Source: an uncultured Oscillibacter sp. | GTDB taxonomy: Bacteria; Bacillota; Clostridia; Oscillospirales; Oscillospiraceae | Assembly: GCA_905233795.1 (NCBI GenBank) | Contig: CAJOFP010000036.1 | Location: forward strand, 1-9,137 | DNA length: 9,137 nucleotides | Reading direction: 5' to 3' | Shown: piece by piece, positions 6,435-9,137 of the stretch | Layout of the letters: every line of letters begins with the position of its first letter | How positions within the stretch are numbered: position 1 is the first letter of the stretch | Made by a program: the position numbers and the translations under genes | Notes under the pieces: model-generated | Databases searched by the model: none | Told to the model about the DNA's origin: nothing | Seen by the model: the letters and a program-made list of their open reading frames with translations, nothing else

Positions 6435-6610
6435 TTCATCTCCTGTCGCGGAGAGTCCACGCTCTCGCGCCGTCCGCCGCTCAAGCGCTCTTTTTCAAAT
6501 CAGGTTTCTCGCGTCGGGAAAACCGGCGATATAGGCATAACAAACCAAAACGGACGGAATATTCCTCGTCCGCGGCTGTAAAAACTTTTGTGGAGCGATA
6601 TATTCCACGA
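6435..6610. repeat. GC-rich island with internal hairpins, possible dispersed element
   Basis: This island differs sharply in composition from the A/T-rich DNA on both sides. It holds a hairpin at 6551-6572 (6-bp outer stem CGGACG/CGTCCG), a bulged stem around GAGAG/CTCTC, and a short stem closed by GTGGA/TCCAC near 6590-6608. One minus-strand frame is open but for a single in-frame TGA, starting at MPISPVFPTRET. That could be a remnant or chance. A small non-coding RNA or a repeated element is possible. Confidence 0.3.
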
Positions 6611-6770
6611 AAACGCCATTCAAAATTTTCAGAATTAAAATATTTTAATTTTATAAATTTATTGAAAATATGTCAATATGGAAGCTCGAAATTCCGCTGA
6701 ATATACAAAAACGATATTGTTTATTAATATTATTTTATTCATTTTCCCTTTACTTTCAAATCAATATGGC

Positions 6771-6820
6771 TTTCACAGTCAAGTTTGTGAAATACGGATT
6801 TGACAGAAAATCCGCCGGAT
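6771..6820. other. Cluster of adjacent and mutually exclusive hairpins
   Basis: TTTCACA (6771-6777) pairs with TGTGAAA (6786-6792). Two nucleotides later CGGATTT (6795-6801) pairs perfectly with AAATCCG (6808-6814). The second arm can instead pair with the next bases, as ATCCG-C-CGGAT (6810-6820). Such alternative pairing is reminiscent of regulatory RNA or of operator sites. It lies about 95 bp upstream of the hisS promoter, so it is not part of that leader. Confidence 0.4.
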
Positions 6821-6913
6821 AAAAATCAAATCGCAATCGGAGTGGAAATAGATAAAATTATAAAAATAAAAAATCCTGTTTTTGTGCATTTAGCGGAATT
6901 TTCAATCTCACTA

Positions 6914-6942
6914 TTGACAGATTTTTTCTGAAAATATATAAT
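6914..6942 (+). promoter_or_regulatory. Consensus sigma-70/sigma-A promoter for hisS
   Basis: TTGACA (6914-6919) and TATAAT (6937-6942) match the consensus in all twelve positions and are separated by exactly 17 bp. Transcription should begin near 6949, giving a leader of about 118 nt before the chosen hisS start. A spacer of this quality suggests strong, largely constitutive expression. Confidence 0.88.
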
Positions 6943-6984
6943 TTAATAGATTAAATAGTAATTTAAACGGCTGAAATATTGAAT

Positions 6985-7000
6985 GCGTTTAAACGCGTTT
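6985..7000. repeat. Overlapping palindromes in the hisS leader
   Basis: GCGTTTAAACGC (6985-6996) and AAACGCGTTT (6991-7000) are both perfect and overlap. A third AAACGCG half-site occurs near 7037-7043. They lie about 36-50 nt downstream of the predicted transcription start, a position where a repressor could block elongation. No known operator is recognised. Confidence 0.35.
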
Positions 7001-7066
7001 ATCTGTATATTGGCTGTTTTTTGTATATATAAAGCTAAACGCGTGAAGGAGCAAAGAGCGTTCAAA

Positions 7067-8434
7067 ATGGAAAAGTTTAACACGAAAGTCCTTCCGGGAT
7101 TTATGGAGCTTTTGCCGGAAGAACAGATTGAGTTTGACAGAATCAAATCAATCATTATGGAAACCTATCAGCAATTCGGCTTTACCGCCTTGGATACGCC
7201 CGCGATTGAACGCCGGAAAACCCTCTTGGCAAAGGGCGGCGGGGAAACCGAAAAACAGATTTACAGCGTTGAAAACGCGAGAGGCGGCGGAAATGAGGAC
7301 GGTTCCGTGAAAACCGATCTGTCGTTGCGCTTTGACTTGACGGTTCCATTGGCCAGATATGTGGCGGAGCATTTTAATAATCTCTCTTTTCCGTTCCGCA
7401 GATGCCATATTGCTAAAGTATATCGCGGAGAAAGACCGCAAAAAGGTCGATTCCGTGAATTTTATCAATGCGATATTGATATTATCGGCAAAGACAAGCT
7501 CAGTATACGATATGACGCTGAAATCCCGTATATTATCTATCAGATATTCAAGAAGCTGAATTTTGGCAAATTCACAATTCGGATGAATAATCGCAAATTA
7601 TTAAGCGGTCTGATCGCGTCGCTCCATACGGACGCCAGCGTCGCGGAAATTCTGCGAATTATTGATAAAGTTGAGAAAGTCACGCGAAAAGATTTTGTCA
7701 ATATGTTATACGAACTGGGTCTGACCGGCGATATGGTTGACACGTTGCTCCGGTTTATCGCAATCAAAGGGACTTCCAATGAAGTAATCACGCGGCTGCG
7801 CGGTCTTGGGATTCATGGCGCGCTCTATGAGACCGGCATTGACGAATTGGAAACCGTAACCGGTCTTTTGAGCGAAATGGGCGCGGATCCGGCATATTTC
7901 ACGATTGATTTATCGATTGCGAGAGGATTGGATTACTACACGGGAACCGTCTATGAAACGACGCTGGATGATTATCCGAAAATCGGCTCCGTGTGTTCCG
8001 GCGGTCGTTACGATGATTTGGCGTCGTTTTATACGAGTGAGAAACTGCCGGGAGTCGGCATTTCCATCGGATTGACGCGGCTTTTTTATCAACTGCGGGA
8101 AATCGGTCTGATTAACGCCGCGCATAAGACTATAGCGCAAGTAATTATCATTCCCATGGGCGATGAGAATATCCCCGCGGCTTTGAAAATAGCGCGTGAC
8201 TTGCGAGAATCGCGCTTGCGGGTGGATGTCTTGTTGGAATCGCTCACGATGAAAAAGAAATTCCAATATGTAAGCAGGAAAGACGCTAAATTTACGGTTG
8301 TAATCGGAAGCGATGAGGAAGCCTCCGGGGAAGCCGTTCTTCAATTCAAACGCGGCGGCGAGATTGTAAAAGAACGCGTGCCCGCTGATATTTTAACGGA
8401 ACGCGTTCAATCCCTTGCCGAAAAAGACGAATAA
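7067..8434 (+). CDS. hisS: Histidyl-tRNA synthetase
   Basis: This cytoplasmic class II enzyme charges tRNA-His with L-histidine using ATP. At 455 residues it has the normal bacterial-to-archaeal length range. Landmarks: the N-terminal GFMELLPEEQ motif-1 region (11-20), motif 2 RGERPQKGRFREFYQ (120-134), the histidine-specific loop RGLDYYTGTVYE (286-297) and SGGRYDD (311-317), motif 3 GVGISIGLTRL (329-339), and an anticodon-binding domain from about 356 to the end. I chose the ATG at 7067 because HisRS proteins begin just before the motif-1 region. An in-frame ATG at 6983 would add a hydrophobic 28-residue extension with no ribosome binding site. The nearest good SD, AAGGAG (7046-7051), is 15 nt away, and a weaker AAAGAG (7053-7058) is at 8 nt. 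The next gene follows after 4 nt. All key residues are present, so it should be active. Confidence 0.96.
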   Translation: MEKFNTKVLPGFMELLPEEQIEFDRIKSIIMETYQQFGFTALDTPAIERRKTLLAKGGGETEKQIYSVENARGGGNEDGSVKTDLSLRFDLTVPLARYVAEHFNNLSFPFRRCHIAKVYRGERPQKGRFREFYQCDIDIIGKDKLSIRYDAEIPYIIYQIFKKLNFGKFTIRMNNRKLLSGLIASLHTDASVAEILRIIDKVEKVTRKDFVNMLYELGLTGDMVDTLLRFIAIKGTSNEVITRLRGLGIHGALYETGIDELETVTGLLSEMGADPAYFTIDLSIARGLDYYTGTVYETTLDDYPKIGSVCSGGRYDDLASFYTSEKLPGVGISIGLTRLFYQLREIGLINAAHKTIAQVIIIPMGDENIPAALKIARDLRESRLRVDVLLESLTMKKKFQYVSRKDAKFTVVIGSDEEASGEAVLQFKRGGEIVKERVPADILTERVQSLAEKDE

Positions 8435-8438
8435 ACGC

Positions 8439-9137
8439 ATGAAAGAATATAAATATCAGATATTTATCCCCGGCGGCAATGATACCGCGCTTGTTTTTGG
8501 ATTAGAACCGGACGCCCGGCGTCGCAAAGAAATCAATGACGCTATCATGAAAAGATTTCCCCATGTGGAACAGGTGGGATTTTTATCTGATCTTGATCTA
8601 TCTCATAAAAATGAGCGTCCCCAGCTTTTCATGGCCGGCGGCGAGTTTTGCGGGAACGCGACACGAAGCGCCGCTTGGCGTTATTTAAACGGTCAGCCCG
8701 GAGAAATTTATATCAAATCGTCCGGCGTAAAAACGCCTTTACGCGCCGGCGTAAGCGAAAACGGCGAAGCGTGGGCGGAAATGCCTGTCAGTCATGCCTT
8801 GCGTGATATACAAGAAATCGATCAGGATTGTTTTCTTGTCCGCATGGAGGGAATATCTCATATTGTGATTATGCCGGAAAGCGCTTTAAAATATATTTCT
8901 TTTTCGGGAGATTTGAAAAAATCCGCGTTTGATATTCTAAAACGTCATAATTTGCTAAATCTTCCGGCGGCGGGCGTTATTTTTCTTGAAAATACCGCCG
9001 GAGGCGTTAAAATTCATCCATGCGTCCGCGTTTCGGCGATTGATACCATGTTTTATGAAACGGCTTGCGGGAGCGGGACTGTCGCGGCGGGTCTTGTCTT
9101 GGCTTATCTCAATCAAACAAGCGTTCGTTTGCCGCTT
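8439..9137 (+). CDS. DapF-superfamily PLP-independent racemase, CntK (histidine racemase)-like, 3' end outside window
   Basis: Enzymes of this fold invert an amino-acid alpha carbon with two cysteines acting as acid and base, with no cofactor. The visible 233 residues contain both: Cys71 in GGEFCGNATRS and Cys210 in YETACGSGT. DapF normally has a CGNG-type first motif. The version here, together with PGGNDTALV near the N-terminus and VEQVGF (43-48), is closer to what I recall of Staphylococcus CntK, which makes D-histidine for staphylopine and uses cysteines at nearly the same positions. The gene starts 4 nt after hisS with no clear Shine-Dalgarno sequence, so it is probably translated by coupling. 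Linkage to hisS fits histidine as the substrate, but diaminopimelate or another amino acid remains possible. The frame is open at the right edge, and the C-terminal 30-50 residues are probably missing. Confidence 0.85.
   Translation, partial: MKEYKYQIFIPGGNDTALVFGLEPDARRRKEINDAIMKRFPHVEQVGFLSDLDLSHKNERPQLFMAGGEFCGNATRSAAWRYLNGQPGEIYIKSSGVKTPLRAGVSENGEAWAEMPVSHALRDIQEIDQDCFLVRMEGISHIVIMPESALKYISFSGDLKKSAFDILKRHNLLNLPAAGVIFLENTAGGVKIHPCVRVSAIDTMFYETACGSGTVAAGLVLAYLNQTSVRLPL

Larger units (their letters stand above)
6250..7066. other. Gene-free divergent intergenic region
   Basis: About 0.8 kb without a supported gene separates the two divergent transcription units. Most is strongly A/T-rich with long palindromes: an 18-bp one at 6380-6397 (ATATAATATATATTATAT) and another at 6633-6650 (AATTAAAATATTTTAATT). 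A GC-richer island lies at about 6435-6610, and a cluster of hairpins at 6771-6820. No tRNA, riboswitch or T-box consensus is recognisable to me. Only the promoter regions listed separately have a clear role. Confidence 0.6.

Noticed and set aside
6500..6540. Tiny minus-strand ORF beginning MPISPVFPTRET
   Set aside because: Twelve codons without a ribosome binding site. It is kept only as an observation within the GC-rich island.
6250..6982. tRNA, T-box, CRISPR or attachment site in the spacer
   Set aside because: No cloverleaf, no T-box consensus, no regularly spaced repeats with unique spacers, and no integrase or tRNA end nearby.
6983..7066. N-terminal extension of HisRS from the upstream ATG
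   Set aside because: The extra 28 residues are hydrophobic and unlike HisRS, there is no ribosome binding site before 6983, and family members start near the ATG at 7067.
8439..9137. Calling the last gene dapF outright
   Set aside because: The cysteine motifs belong to the DapF superfamily, but the first motif and the VEQVGF segment fit CntK better and the context is hisS, so no gene symbol is assigned.

Overview
The window looks like a chromosomal stretch from a bacterium whose genes are of middling GC and whose spacers are very A/T-rich. The gene content (a MacB/FtsX-type ABC exporter, a HAMP-SpoIIE/RsbU-type phosphatase, a Gram-positive-style periplasmic 5'-nucleotidase, a PLP-independent racemase) would fit an uncultured Firmicute, and a spirochaete is also possible. 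This placement is inference from protein style only. No rRNA, tRNA, CRISPR array, integrase or transposase was found.

Layout. (1) Positions 1-1357, plus strand: the C-terminal part of an FtsX-like permease, a LolD/MacB-like ATPase 6 nt behind it, and a strong hairpin terminator that also has the right shape for transcripts arriving from the other strand. (2) Positions 6350 down to 1513, minus strand: an apparent operon of an unrecognised gene, a membrane-bound sensor with a SpoIIE/PP2C phosphatase output domain (start overlapping the previous stop as ATGA), and a secreted UshA-like 5'-nucleotidase homologue. (3) Positions 6250-7066: a gene-free A/T-rich spacer of about 0.8 kb with a short GC-rich island, several palindromes, a probable promoter region for the minus operon and a textbook sigma-70 promoter firing right. 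(4) Positions 7067-9137, plus strand: hisS (histidyl-tRNA synthetase) and, 4 nt later, a DapF-superfamily racemase that resembles the histidine racemase CntK and runs off the window.

Two things stand out. First, the UshA-like protein keeps its fold landmarks, its signal peptide and its C-terminal substrate-binding domain, but the expected catalytic metal ligands and the catalytic His are mostly gone (His or Asp replaced mainly by Asn). It reads as a secreted pseudoenzyme made beside a signalling phosphatase. Second, the minus operon carries three single-base frame breaks: one in the UshA-like gene and two in the unrecognised gene. The flanking plus-strand genes have none. Protein continuity across each break is good, so the breaks are recent lesions, assembly indels or, less likely, slippage sites. 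Closing them gives a 447-aa unrecognised protein and a 552-aa UshA-like protein.

The hisS-racemase pair is the other point of interest. A histidine-charging enzyme next to a probable histidine racemase suggests a D-histidine or opine-metallophore locus continuing beyond the right edge.
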